A stretch of DNA of 64,000 nt, taken from Arthrobacter terricola (lineage in GTDB: Bacteria; Actinomycetota; Actinomycetes; Actinomycetales; Micrococcaceae). The stretch is taken from assembly GCF_004354015.1 (NCBI RefSeq), contig NZ_SMRU01000026.1, positions 1 to 64,000 of the forward strand, in the 5' to 3' direction. This document shows, one piece after another, positions 43,617 to 51,971 of the stretch; positions within the stretch are counted from its first letter, which is position 1; each line of letters begins with the position of its first letter. The notes under the pieces are model-generated. The model was not told the origin of the DNA and did not search any database. It saw only the letters and a list, made by a program, of their open reading frames with translations. A program made the position numbers and the translations under genes.

Positions 43617-43699
43617 GCGCGGGTGGCGGAATGGCAGACGCGCTAGCTTGAGGTGCTAGTCCTCGCAAGGGGGTGGGGGTTCAAGTCCCCCTCCGCGCA
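43617..43699 (+). tRNA. tRNA-Leu (anticodon GAG)
   Basis: A complete class II tRNA. The acceptor arms are GCGCGGG (43617-43623) and TCCGCGC (43692-43698). The anticodon stem CTAGC/GCTAG encloses the loop TTGAGGT (anticodon GAG). A long variable arm follows, then the T loop TTCAAGT with a GGGGG/CCCCC stem. The discriminator base is A; the CCA end is not encoded. A strong terminator follows immediately. Confidence 0.95.
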
Positions 43700-43705
43700 C
43701 AAATG

Positions 43706-43745
43706 CAAGGCCCGGAATCATATTGATTCCGGGCCTTGATTGTTT
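43706..43745 (+). terminator. Terminator of tRNA-Leu
   Basis: A perfect 15-bp stem (43706-43720 with 43724-43738), loop TAT, followed by ATTGTTTAATTT. Confidence 0.85.
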
Positions 43746-43905
43746 AATTTGAATTTCCCTCCGCAGTGAATTTGCGACGTTAGTCACATTCATTAAATTG
43801 CATTATCCGCAATTCAACTCTTTAGTGTCTTTGACCGGAAAAGTGACGGCGGTCACTCGCGCGAGCGGCCGCCGTCGTACTTTTGCTTGCGGGTCTTGAC
43901 CGCCC
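43739..43905. other. AT-rich gap between tRNA-Leu and the MaoC gene
   Basis: About 100 bp here (43739-43835) are markedly richer in A and T than any neighbouring gene. I see no gene. On its right it contains an 8-bp GACGGCGG/CCGCCGTC stem (43845-43876) that, read leftward, is followed by ACTTTTCC and may terminate the MaoC gene. A short AGTGAC/GTCACT dyad lies at 43842-43857. Confidence 0.45.
43845..43876 (-). terminator. Terminator after the MaoC gene
   Basis: Stem 43845-43852 with 43869-43876 (8 bp), and an inner CTCGCGCGAG dyad in the loop. Read leftward it is followed by a T-rich run (ACTTTTCC). Confidence 0.45.
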
Positions 43906-44817
43906 CTACAGCCCGGTTACGGAGCCGCTGAAGTGCTTCCTGCCACTGCGCGGATTCCACGCAACGTAATCCGAACGCTGCCAACCGCCGGCCGCCGACT
44001 GGACGGTGGCGATTTCCAAAGCCACGCGGGCCGGGAGGAACACCGGCGCTTCGAAGCTCACATCCCACCGGAAGGCCTCCGACTTGACTGATCCGACGTC
44101 CGCCAGCGCCCGTGAAGCGAGGTACATGCCGTGCGCGATCGATCTCCGAAGTCCAAGCGCCTTCGCGGACAGCATGCTCAAGTGGATCGGGTTGTAGTCC
44201 CCGGACACTGTGGCGTAACTCCGGCCCGTATCGACGCCAAGCTGCCACTCGGCCGTCGGAGCAGGCGGCGTGAACTCCCACGCCGCGCTGCCCGTCCCGG
44301 GCTTGTTGATGCCCGGCAAGTACACGCCTTTGGCCAAGTAGTTCGAAACACCCCGCCAAACCAGGGTTCCGTCGTCGCTCGCGCGGACCTCCGCGACGAT
44401 GTCCACCTGCGTCCCGGCGCGATGCCCGCGCATGTCCTCAGCCCAGGAGCGGATGTCGAGCAGTTCGCTGAACTGAATCGCGCGCATCTGCTCCACGCGG
44501 TTGCCCAAGTGGATCATTCCCAGCAACGGGAGCGGGAAGTCGTCACGGTTGAGGACGCTCATGGCCACGGGAAACGCGAGGGCATGGATGAATCCGGCCG
44601 GCATGGCATCGCTGGCGCTCTCGCCAATGAGGTGCTGGTAGGCCGTGAGGTTGCCTACATCTGCACGTACTCCGTGCACCTCATGCCGCCCGGGCGGGAG
44701 GCTGTTGAGGCCCTGCGTCCCGAGCAACCGCCGTCGCGCGGCCGTCGCAGCCGCATTCACATACAACTTGGACAAGGACGGCAACTCATCCAGGATCAGC
44801 GCTGGCTCCGGACTCAT
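43906..44817 (-). CDS. MaoC-like dehydratase (HtdX-type)
   Basis: A 303-aa double hot-dog protein. The (R)-hydratase 2 signature is visible as SGDYNPIHLSMLSAKALGLRRSIAHGMYLASRALAD, with the catalytic Asp and His. The N-terminal half is the degenerate hot-dog. It hydrates/dehydrates (R)-3-hydroxyacyl thioesters. ATG 44817 overlaps the TGA of the reductase gene (ATGA), so they are translationally coupled. The order with the large FabG and thiolase matches mycobacterial htdX-fabG4-fadA2. Confidence 0.9.
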   Translation of the reverse strand: MSPEPALILDELPSLSKLYVNAAATAARRRLLGTQGLNSLPPGRHEVHGVRADVGNLTAYQHLIGESASDAMPAGFIHALAFPVAMSVLNRDDFPLPLLGMIHLGNRVEQMRAIQFSELLDIRSWAEDMRGHRAGTQVDIVAEVRASDDGTLVWRGVSNYLAKGVYLPGINKPGTGSAAWEFTPPAPTAEWQLGVDTGRSYATVSGDYNPIHLSMLSAKALGLRRSIAHGMYLASRALADVGSVKSEAFRWDVSFEAPVFLPARVALEIATVQSAAGGWQRSDYVAWNPRSGRKHFSGSVTGL

Positions 44818-46166
44818 GCACCCACCAGGTTCTGTCCGCAGACCCGCAGCACTTCGCCAGAGATGCCGCCCGCCGCGTCCGATGCGAGGAAAGCTATGGC
44901 TTCGGCGACGTCGTCGGGCCTGCCGCCCTGCTGGAGGGAATTGAGCCGTCGCGCGACCTCCCTCGTGGCGAAGGGGATCCTGGCCGTCATCTCTGTCTCG
45001 ATAAAGCCGGGCGCCACCGCGTTGATGGACCCGCCGCGCTCGGCCAGCAACGGCGCCGTGGCGCGGACCATTCCTATCACTCCGCCCTTGGACGCCGCAT
45101 AGTTGGTCTGTCCCCGGTTGCCCGCGATGCCGCTCGTGGACGCGACGGAAACGATCCGGGGAGACAAGCCGTGCGGGTTTGAAGCCAAGACTGCCTCATT
45201 GATGCGCAATTGCGCTGCGATGTTCACGCCGATCACCGCGTTCCAACGGTTCTCGTCCATGTTCGCAAGGAGCTTGTCCCGGGTGATCCCGGCATTGTGA
45301 ACCAGGATGTCCAGGCCCCCATGGCGCTCCAAGGCGTGGTCGATGATCCGCCTCCCGGCGTCTTCCGCCGTAATGTCCACCTGCAGGGCGGTGCCATGGA
45401 CCTCGTTGGCGACCTGGGCGAGGTGGTCCCCCGCCGCCGGGATATCGACGACGACGAGCCTCGCCCCGTCCCGGTACAGCGTCCGGGCGATCGCGGCACC
45501 GATGCCTCGCGCCGCTCCCGTAACCACAGCGACCTTGCCCGCGAGTGGCCTATCGGGGTCCGGCGGCAATTGCCCCGCATCCTTGGCTACCGTCAGCAAC
45601 TGTCCATCGACGAAGGCCGAGCGGCCGGAGAGGAAGAAGCGAAGCGCCCCCAAAGCACTTAGTCTGACGGCGCCAACACCGTTAGCGAGGAGGATCCCGT
45701 TGGCCGTGGCGCCCGCCCTGAGCTCCTTGGCCAGGGAGCGCAACAATCCGTCAACCGCCTGGCGCGCTGCCGCGACGGCCGGAAGGCCCGCGGAGTCAGG
45801 CGTACGGGACACCGTGACCACCCGCGCACTGGGCGCAAGGTCGCGAAGGGACTGCGCCGCCGTCAGGACGGGCTTCGCGAGGTCATCGGGATGTCCAACG
45901 TCATCAAGTACCAGGATGATCGCCCCGAGTTTTTCCTTGGGCAATGCATTGCGCCGAACGTCCAAGCCCCAAGCTGCAAGCTCGGAAGCCAGTTCGTCCG
46001 CTCCGTTCGCATCCATGCGTCCCGTGCCCAGAACCAGCACCGGTCCCGGCACGAGGGGCAATCCCGGGGCATACCGACGGAGACGTGCCGGTTGGGGCAA
46101 TCCAAGCCTCTTGGCAAGGTCCTTGCCAATGCCATGACTGACGAATTGCGTGTACTTGTCCGCCAT
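44814..46166 (-). CDS. High-molecular-weight 3-oxoacyl reductase (FabG4-type)
   Basis: A 450-aa reductase, nearly twice the usual FabG length. Residues 1-200 form an N-terminal flavodoxin-like domain (PGPVLVLGTGRMDANGADELASEL) without catalytic residues. The C-terminal SDR domain has the nucleotide motif VVTGAARGIGAA, the catalytic Ser in VSVASTSG and YAASKGG. It reduces 3-oxoacyl-CoA/ACP. ATG 46166 is preferred over a 24-residue extension with poor composition. The C-terminal GGRPDDVAEAIAFLASDAAG is normal. The same domain layout is known in mycobacterial FabG4. Confidence 0.9.
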   Translation of the reverse strand: MADKYTQFVSHGIGKDLAKRLGLPQPARLRRYAPGLPLVPGPVLVLGTGRMDANGADELASELAAWGLDVRRNALPKEKLGAIILVLDDVGHPDDLAKPVLTAAQSLRDLAPSARVVTVSRTPDSAGLPAVAAARQAVDGLLRSLAKELRAGATANGILLANGVGAVRLSALGALRFFLSGRSAFVDGQLLTVAKDAGQLPPDPDRPLAGKVAVVTGAARGIGAAIARTLYRDGARLVVVDIPAAGDHLAQVANEVHGTALQVDITAEDAGRRIIDHALERHGGLDILVHNAGITRDKLLANMDENRWNAVIGVNIAAQLRINEAVLASNPHGLSPRIVSVASTSGIAGNRGQTNYAASKGGVIGMVRATAPLLAERGGSINAVAPGFIETEMTARIPFATREVARRLNSLQQGGRPDDVAEAIAFLASDAAGGISGEVLRVCGQNLVGA

Positions 46167-46171
46167 GCCCG

Positions 46172-47542
46172 CTACCGTCCTTCCGGCGCGGTGTACGCCT
46201 CGAGGATGGCCACCACGCCTTGTCCGCCGGCAGCGCAAATGGAAATCAGCCCGCGGGCCGGACGACCGTCAACCGGTCCACGGTCGTGAAGCAACTTGGC
46301 AAGGGACGCCACAATCCGTCCGCCCGTGGCGGCAAAAGGATGCCCGGCCGCCAGCGACGAACCGTTCACGTTCAATTTGGCGCGGTCGATCTTGCCAAGG
46401 GCGCCTCCGAGGCCCAGCCGGGTGCGGCAGAACTCGTCGTCCTCCCACGCAGCGAGCGTGCTGAGGACCGTGCCGGCGAAGGCTTCGTGGATTTCGAAGA
46501 AGTCGATGTCCTCAAACGACAGCCCGTTGCGCTCGAGGAGCCGGGGCGTGGCGAAGACGGGCGCCATCAGCAGTCCGTCCTTACCGTGGACGAAATCGAC
46601 GGCGGCCGCTTCGCCGTCGACCACGACGGCAAGTTTCGGCAAACGCCGGGCATCGGCCCATTCCTCCGTGCCGAGCAGGACGGTGGATGCGCCGTCGGTC
46701 AAGGGCGTGGAGTTACCCGCGGTCATGGTGGCCTCCGTGCCGAGGCCCTTGCCGAAGACAGGTTTGAGGCTCGCGAGTTTCTCCATCGAGGTATCGGGAC
46801 GGAGGTTCGAATCCCGGTTCAGCCCGCGGTACGGCGTGATGAGGTCGTCGAAGAAGCCCCGCTCGTAGGCCGCGGCGAGATTATGGTGGCTGTTGTACGC
46901 AAGTTCATCCTGCGCTTCCCGGGCGATCTCCCATTGTGCAGTGGTCAAGGCCTGGTGCTCCCCCATGGAAAGACCGGTCCGCGGTTCTCCTGTATTGGGG
47001 GCGTCCGGAGCGAGGTCCTTGGGTCGGAGCCGGGCGAGCACCTTGAGCCGCTCGGGCAACGTTTTGGACCGGTTAAGGTCCAGCAGGATTTCGCGGAGGC
47101 CTTCACTGACGGCGATGGGGGCGTCCGAAGCAGAGTCCACGCCACCGGCGATGGCTGAGTCGATCTGGCCGAGCTTGATTTTGTTGGCGAGGCCCAGGAC
47201 GGTTTCCAGGCCCGTCGCGCATGCCTGCTGAAGGTCGTAGGCAGGAGTTTCAGCCGAGAGCGCGGAGCCAAGGACGGCTTCGCGGGTGAGGTTGAAATCG
47301 CGAGAGTGCTTCAGGACCGCACCGGCGGCAACTTCGCCGATCCGCTCGTCCTGAAGTCCGAAACGCGCGATCAACCCGTCCAGTGCCGCCGTCAACATGT
47401 CCTGGTTGGACGACTTCGTGTAGGCGCCGCCGGTACGGGCAAAGGGAATACGGTTGCCGCCCACCACCACTGCCCGACGCATGGGTTGATGGCCACCGGA
47501 CGTCTGCTGTGGTGCGCTCGCGGATTGCTCTTCTGCGGGCAT
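46172..47542 (-). CDS. Acetyl-CoA acetyltransferase (FadA2/FadI-type thiolase)
   Basis: A 456-aa thiolase. The acylated Cys is in QQACATGLETV (about residue 120), the second catalytic His in DFFEIHEAFAGT and the C-terminal Cys in SICAAGGQGVV. NVNGSSLAAGHPFAATGGRIV contains the catalytic His loop. ATG 47542 is chosen because GAGGAG stands 6 nt upstream and a longer extension would overlap the operator. It starts a leftward operon (thiolase, FabG, MaoC) that is divergent from a TetR regulator. Confidence 0.93.
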   Translation of the reverse strand: MPAEEQSASAPQQTSGGHQPMRRAVVVGGNRIPFARTGGAYTKSSNQDMLTAALDGLIARFGLQDERIGEVAAGAVLKHSRDFNLTREAVLGSALSAETPAYDLQQACATGLETVLGLANKIKLGQIDSAIAGGVDSASDAPIAVSEGLREILLDLNRSKTLPERLKVLARLRPKDLAPDAPNTGEPRTGLSMGEHQALTTAQWEIAREAQDELAYNSHHNLAAAYERGFFDDLITPYRGLNRDSNLRPDTSMEKLASLKPVFGKGLGTEATMTAGNSTPLTDGASTVLLGTEEWADARRLPKLAVVVDGEAAAVDFVHGKDGLLMAPVFATPRLLERNGLSFEDIDFFEIHEAFAGTVLSTLAAWEDDEFCRTRLGLGGALGKIDRAKLNVNGSSLAAGHPFAATGGRIVASLAKLLHDRGPVDGRPARGLISICAAGGQGVVAILEAYTAPEGR

Positions 47543-47573
47543 GCGCTTCTCCTCAATATTTGTTCGGGTTACC

Positions 47574-47604
47574 GATACCCAGCGTACTTGATACGCTGGG
47601 TATC
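47574..47604. promoter_or_regulatory. Operator palindrome between thiolase and TetR genes
   Basis: Perfect 13-bp arms GATACCCAGCGTA (47574-47586) and TACGCTGGGTATC (47592-47604), loop CTTGA. The right arm ends directly at the TetR GTG start codon (47605), and a -10-like TACGCT (47592-47597) is part of it. This is the expected arrangement for autoregulation and control of the divergent thiolase operon. Confidence 0.7.
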
Positions 47605-48366
47605 GTGAACATTCCCAGTCCAGCGTTTTCCACCGAGCACGGCGCTGCGGTTCCACCGGTCGCGGACGGCGGGATTCCCGCCGTCGGGATTGCCGCCGTC
47701 GACGGCGAGGCTCCCACCGTCGACGGCCGAACCGCGCGCTGGCAAGTCCATCGCGAAGAACGCCGCCGCACGCTCATCAAAGCCGCACGCAAGGCCGTCC
47801 ACGCCTTGGGTAGCGACGCCTCCATGGAGGACATCGCATCCGCTGCCGGCACTTCGAAGTCGGTCTATTACCGCTATTTCGGCGACAAGGCAGGACTGCA
47901 ACAAGCGATGGGCGAGGTGGTCCTTGGTCAGATGCAGCGACGCATGAAAGAAGCAGTGGAAAGCGCCCGGACACCCCGGGAAGGCTTGTTGGCGATGGTG
48001 TCCGCATACTTGCAGATGGCCGAGTCCAGCCCCAACGTCTACGCCTTCATCACGCGCCTTTCACCGGCGGAACCATCTGCCCAAGATGCAATCGCCTCCT
48101 CAGGTGCCCTTGGCCACTTCTTCGAATCGATCACGGCAATGATTGCCCGGCCCATCCGCGAAAGCCTGGGAACGGACGCCCTGACGCTGGTCGACTACTG
48201 GCCGACGGCGGCAATCGGGCTCGTGCGGAATGCAGGCGAAATGTGGCTGGGCAGCCCCCCGTCACCAACCAAACCGGACCAGGAAACCATGGCGGCACGC
48301 ATCACCGATTGGCTGTGCGTTGGAATCGCCCCTGAACTCACCATCCCCGCCGCCACCGGCAAATGA
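47605..48366 (+). CDS. TetR-family transcriptional regulator
   Basis: A 253-aa regulator. A Pro/Ala/Gly-rich N-terminal extension (residues 1-45) precedes the TetR helix-turn-helix (RRRTLIKAARKAVHALG... DIASAAGTSKSVYYRYFGDKAGL). The ligand domain follows (to about residue 253). There is no alternative start before the HTH, so the extension is real unless translation starts at a rare codon. GTG 47605 has no Shine-Dalgarno sequence and lies at the edge of its own operator, with TACGCT 7 nt upstream. It probably represses the thiolase-FabG-MaoC operon and the acyl-CoA dehydrogenase gene that overlaps its stop region. Confidence 0.9.
   Translation: MNIPSPAFSTEHGAAVPPVADGGIPAVGIAAVDGEAPTVDGRTARWQVHREERRRTLIKAARKAVHALGSDASMEDIASAAGTSKSVYYRYFGDKAGLQQAMGEVVLGQMQRRMKEAVESARTPREGLLAMVSAYLQMAESSPNVYAFITRLSPAEPSAQDAIASSGALGHFFESITAMIARPIRESLGTDALTLVDYWPTAAIGLVRNAGEMWLGSPPSPTKPDQETMAARITDWLCVGIAPELTIPAATGK
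47665..47685. repeat. Second perfect palindrome inside the TetR N-terminal coding region
   Basis: GACGGCGGGA, a central T, and its exact complement TCCCGCCGTC. It lies 60 nt after the TetR start within the region encoding the low-complexity extension. It may be an internal operator, an mRNA hairpin or a chance product of repeated GGC/GTC codons. Confidence 0.5.
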
Positions 48367-48401
48367 CTCACCAGTTACACGGAACCAACGAAGGGATCAC
48401 C

Positions 48402-50504
48402 ATGACTGAAGTAGCGGACCGCACTTCCTCCGGCACTCGGGAGCCCGCCGGGACCCCGGCAGCCGCCCAGGCCGGCGGCCCTTCCGTCGATGTCGCGGAA
48501 CTCGGCGAGCTGCTTCTAGGCAAATGGGCCGACGTGCGGCGCACGGCACGCGGACTCGCGGGCCGTCCCGAGGTGCACAAAATCGAAGGACTTACCCACA
48601 CAGAGCACCGCAAGCGCGTCTTCGGGCAGCTGAAGTACCTCGTCGACAACCGCGCCGTGCACCGGGCGTTCCCAGAACGATTGGGGGGCTCGAGCGACCA
48701 TGGCGGCAACATCGCCGGTTTCGAAGAACTGGTCACCGCGGATCCGTCACTCCAGATCAAGGCCGGGGTGCAGTGGGGGCTGTTCGGCGCCGCCGTCATG
48801 CACCTCGGCACGCAGGAACACCACGACGCCTGGCTTCCCGGAATCATGAGCCTGGACATTCCCGGCTGCTTCGCCATGACCGAAACAGGCCACGGTTCGG
48901 ACGTCGCCAGCATCTCCACCACGGCCACGTACGACGCCGCGACGCAGGAATTCGTCGTCAACACCCCGTTCCGTGCGGCGTGGAAGGACTACATCGGCAA
49001 CGCAGCGGAAGACGGCCTGGCCGCCGTCGTCTTCGCCCAGTTGGTGACGCAAGGCGTCAACCATGGTGTCCACGCGTTCTATGTCCCGCTGCGGGACCCG
49101 GACACCGAGGAATTCCTGCCGGGAGTGGGCGGCGAGGACGACGGCGTCAAGGGCGGCCTCAACGGCATCGACAACGGCCGCCTCCATTTCAGCGAAGTCA
49201 GGATCCCCCGGACGAACCTCCTCGACCGCTACGGCGCCGTCTCCGCCGAAGGTAAGTACAGCTCCCCGATCGCCAGTCCGGGCCGCCGGTTCTTCACAAT
49301 GCTCGGCACGTTGGTCCAAGGGCGCGTTTCGCTCGACGGCGCCGCGGTCGCGGCGAGCAAAGTGGCCTTGGCGACCGCTATCCGCTACGGCTCCGAAAGG
49401 CGCCAGTTCCACGCGTCGTCAACCCAGGAAGAAGAAGTCCTCCTCGACTACCAGCGGCACCAGCGCCGTCTTTTCACGCGCCTCGCCACGACGTTCGCGG
49501 CGGGCTTCGCGCACGAGCAGCTACTCGAGAAGTTCGATGACGTCTTCTCCGGCCGCCACGATTCGGATGCCGACCGCCAAGACCTGGAGACCCTCGCCGC
49601 CGCCCTCAAGCCCTTGAGCACGTGGCATGCCCTCGACACCTTGCAGGAGTGCCGCGAGGCATGCGGCGGCGCAGGGTTCCTCATCGAAAACCGCTTCGCG
49701 TCTCTGCGCGCCGACCTCGATGTCTACGCCACTTTCGAGGGTGACAACACGGTTTTGCTTCAGCTCGTCGCCAAGCGCTTGTTGGCCGACTTCGCCAAGG
49801 AGTTCCGGAAGGTCGATTTTGGCGTCCTCGCCCGCTTCGTGGTTACCCAAGCTGCCGGGGCAGCTTTCCACCGCACCGGACTGCGGGCGGTGGCACAACT
49901 CGTGGCGGACACCGGATCCGTCCAGAAAGCCGCCGTCGCCCTGCGCGACGAGGGCGGGCAACGCACCCTGCTGGCGGACCGGGTGCAGTCGATGGTCGCG
50001 GAAGTGGGTTCGGCGCTCAAAGGGGCGAACAAGCTGCCGCAGCACCAAGCCGCCGCACTTTTCAACCAGCACCAGGACGACCTGATCGATGCCGCACAGG
50101 CCCATGCCGAACTGCTGCAGTGGGAAGCGTTCACGGAGGCCCTCGGGAGAATTTCCGATCCGGGAACCAAGCAGGTCATGACCTGGCTCCGCGACCTCTT
50201 TGGCCTCTCGCTCATCGAAAAGCACTTGTCCTGGTACCTCATGAACGGCCGCTTGTCGATGCAGCGGGGCCGGACAGTAGGGGCTTACACCAACCGCCTG
50301 CTCGCCAAGATCCGGCCGCATGCCCTGGAGCTCGTGGAATCCTTCGGCTATGGACCCGAACATTTGCGTGCGGCCATTGCCTCCGGATCGGAGAAAGAAC
50401 GGCAAGACGAGGCACGCATCTACTTCGAAGCGCAGCGCGCCGAGGGAAAACTGCCTGCCCGGGAAAAACCACACCGTGCCGTTAAGGGAAGCAAATCCGC
50501 TTAA
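48402..50504 (+). CDS. Large acyl-CoA dehydrogenase (FadE5-type)
   Basis: A 700-aa acyl-CoA dehydrogenase/oxidase-like flavoprotein with an extended C-terminal domain, longer than the standard 380 aa. The core has FAMTETGHGSDVASI, a long FAD/substrate loop, RRFFTMLGTLVQGRVSLDG, LQECREACGGAGFLIENRFASLRADLDVYATFEGDNTVL (oxidase-type signature). The C-terminal 250 residues form a helical domain. ATG 48402 (GAAGGGA 5 nt upstream) is preferred; an earlier ATG 48363 overlaps the TetR stop (ATGA) and would add 13 residues. It is the most abundant mycobacterial FadE5-like form, which accepts a broad range of acyl-CoAs. Confidence 0.9.
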   Translation: MTEVADRTSSGTREPAGTPAAAQAGGPSVDVAELGELLLGKWADVRRTARGLAGRPEVHKIEGLTHTEHRKRVFGQLKYLVDNRAVHRAFPERLGGSSDHGGNIAGFEELVTADPSLQIKAGVQWGLFGAAVMHLGTQEHHDAWLPGIMSLDIPGCFAMTETGHGSDVASISTTATYDAATQEFVVNTPFRAAWKDYIGNAAEDGLAAVVFAQLVTQGVNHGVHAFYVPLRDPDTEEFLPGVGGEDDGVKGGLNGIDNGRLHFSEVRIPRTNLLDRYGAVSAEGKYSSPIASPGRRFFTMLGTLVQGRVSLDGAAVAASKVALATAIRYGSERRQFHASSTQEEEVLLDYQRHQRRLFTRLATTFAAGFAHEQLLEKFDDVFSGRHDSDADRQDLETLAAALKPLSTWHALDTLQECREACGGAGFLIENRFASLRADLDVYATFEGDNTVLLQLVAKRLLADFAKEFRKVDFGVLARFVVTQAAGAAFHRTGLRAVAQLVADTGSVQKAAVALRDEGGQRTLLADRVQSMVAEVGSALKGANKLPQHQAAALFNQHQDDLIDAAQAHAELLQWEAFTEALGRISDPGTKQVMTWLRDLFGLSLIEKHLSWYLMNGRLSMQRGRTVGAYTNRLLAKIRPHALELVESFGYGPEHLRAAIASGSEKERQDEARIYFEAQRAEGKLPAREKPHRAVKGSKSA

Positions 50505-50584
50505 GGAATTCCCTTTATCACACTGCAGTGCTAGGTCGGTGAATATTCGGCAAATATTCGCCGCTGGCAACCGCGCCAAACAAC

Positions 50585-50620
50585 GACGGCGACAATTCCC
50601 GCGCGGGGATCGTCGCCGTC
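50585..50620. terminator. Hairpin between convergent acyl-CoA dehydrogenase and glgA genes
   Basis: Imperfect 16-bp arms (GACGGCGAC.../...GTCGCCGTC) with a GCGC loop, one mismatch and one wobble pair. It lies in the 144-bp gap between convergent genes, which otherwise shows nothing. Confidence 0.5.
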
Positions 50621-50648
50621 GTCGTCGTTACTGGCTCATTGCGGGAGA

Positions 50649-51866
50649 CTAGCCCGCCTGCGCTGAGGAGGCACCGAGGACCGAACGGTACACCTCGAGC
50701 GTGGTTTCCGTTATCGACTCCCACGAGAAATGCTGCTCGGCCCGGATACGGCCGGCGGCACCCATGGCCTTCGCACGCTCCGGATCCGAGACAACCTCAT
50801 TGAGGGCCGCGGCGAAATCGGCAACGAATTTCTCCGGATTCAACGGAGTTCCCGTGCCATCGGTGACCTGTTCCAGTTCCACCAGGAGGCCGGTTTCACC
50901 GTGCTGCACCACCTCCGGAATACCGCCGGTCGCGCTGGCGACGACGGCCGCGCCACACGCCATGGCCTCAAGGTTGACGATACCGAGCGGTTCGTAAATG
51001 GAAGGGCAAGCGAAGGCCGTCGCGTGGCTGAGGACCTGGATGAGCTCGTGGCGGGGAAGCATGCGTTCGATCAGCAGCACACCTTCGCGTTTGTCTTGCA
51101 GGTCTTCGATGAGGCGAGCGGTTTCCGCGGCGAGTTCCGGCGTGTCGGCCGCGCCCAAGCAGAGAACCAACTGAACATCCGCCGGGAGGCTCGCGGCGGC
51201 CCTCAGGAGGTACGGAACGCCCTTCTGGCGGGTATTGCGACCGACGAAGACCACGCTCGGCTTGGCGGGGTCGATGCCGAGGGCGCGTACCGCGTCCTCC
51301 CCTTCGTCCCGTTGCCACATGTCGACGTCGATCCCGTTGTGGACCACGCGAACCTTGGCGGGATCGACGTTAGGGTAGCTGCGCAGGATGTCCTGGCGCA
51401 TGCCGTCCGAAACCGCGATGATCGCCGCGGCGGCCTCATAGGCGGTCTTCTCCACCCAGGACGACAAGGCGTAACCGCCGCCGAGCTGCTCCGCTTTCCA
51501 AGGGCGGAGGGGCTCCAGGCTATGGGCACTGAGCACATGGGGGATGCCATGCAGCAGGGATGCCAAGTGTCCGGCCATGTTGGCATACCACGTGTGGGAG
51601 TGGACCAGGTCCGCTCCGGCGACATCCGGGACAATGCGCAAATCCACCCCGAGGGTCTGTACGGCGGCGTTGGCCGAGCCCAGATCTTCGGGGGTGGAAT
51701 ACGACGTCACGGTTGCCCCGTGGTAACCCGCTTCGCGGGGCGCCCCGAAGGCTCGCACCTGCAGGTCCACATGCTTTGCCAGGACGCGACTGAGCTCGGC
51801 AACATGCACTCCGGCTCCGCCATAGATTTCGGGTGGAAATTCTTTAGTCACAATGTCTACGCGCAC
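50649..51866 (-). CDS. glgA: Actinobacterial GlgA/GlgM-type glycosyltransferase (glycogen/maltosyl-1-phosphate synthase)
   Basis: A 405-aa GT4/GT5-fold glycosyltransferase of the Corynebacterineae glgA family. The N-terminus is VDIVTKEFPPEIYGGAGVHVAELSRVL, and the donor-binding block is SIYEPLGIVNLEAMACGAAVVASATGGIPEVV (E-x7-E). VGRNTRQKGVPYLL is also conserved. Mycobacterial homologues make maltose-1-phosphate from ADP-glucose (GlgM) rather than elongating glycogen directly. It is divergent from glgC, which supplies ADP-glucose. GTG 51866 has TACGTT 7 nt upstream and only a weak ribosome site. Confidence 0.92.
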   Translation of the reverse strand: MRVDIVTKEFPPEIYGGAGVHVAELSRVLAKHVDLQVRAFGAPREAGYHGATVTSYSTPEDLGSANAAVQTLGVDLRIVPDVAGADLVHSHTWYANMAGHLASLLHGIPHVLSAHSLEPLRPWKAEQLGGGYALSSWVEKTAYEAAAAIIAVSDGMRQDILRSYPNVDPAKVRVVHNGIDVDMWQRDEGEDAVRALGIDPAKPSVVFVGRNTRQKGVPYLLRAAASLPADVQLVLCLGAADTPELAAETARLIEDLQDKREGVLLIERMLPRHELIQVLSHATAFACPSIYEPLGIVNLEAMACGAAVVASATGGIPEVVQHGETGLLVELEQVTDGTGTPLNPEKFVADFAAALNEVVSDPERAKAMGAAGRIRAEQHFSWESITETTLEVYRSVLGASSAQAG

Positions 51867-51873
51867 GCTACCT

Positions 51874-51879
51874 AACGTA
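51874..51879 (-). promoter_or_regulatory. Leaderless -10 element of glgA
   Basis: TACGTT on the minus strand, 7 nt before GTG 51866. Confidence 0.35.
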
Positions 51880-51900
51880 GTCCTTCCGGAGTATGTGTTC

Positions 51901-51906
51901 TAGTGT
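51901..51906 (+). promoter_or_regulatory. Candidate -10 element of glgC
   Basis: TAGTGT, about 65 nt upstream of the glgC start, would leave a leader of about 58 nt that contains a C/G-rich hairpin (CCCCGGGCTTTTTCGGGG). No strong -35 is visible. Confidence 0.3.
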
Positions 51907-51971
51907 GAAAGAGTCCGGCAACCCCGGGCTTTTTCGGGGGGCTACAAAGACGTACAGGGAGAGCAAGCACC

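Noticed and set aside
43617..43699. tRNA-Leu as an integration site (attB)
   Set aside because: No duplicated tRNA 3' end was seen in the flanking DNA and no integrase gene is nearby.
43853..44359. A 168-aa minus-strand frame extending past the MaoC stop
   Set aside because: The 303-aa MaoC frame has the correct hydratase motifs. The alternative frame is out of register and only a fortuitous extension.
50730..51875. A 381-aa plus-strand open frame over glgA
   Set aside because: Antisense shadow of glgA; no protein-like motifs.
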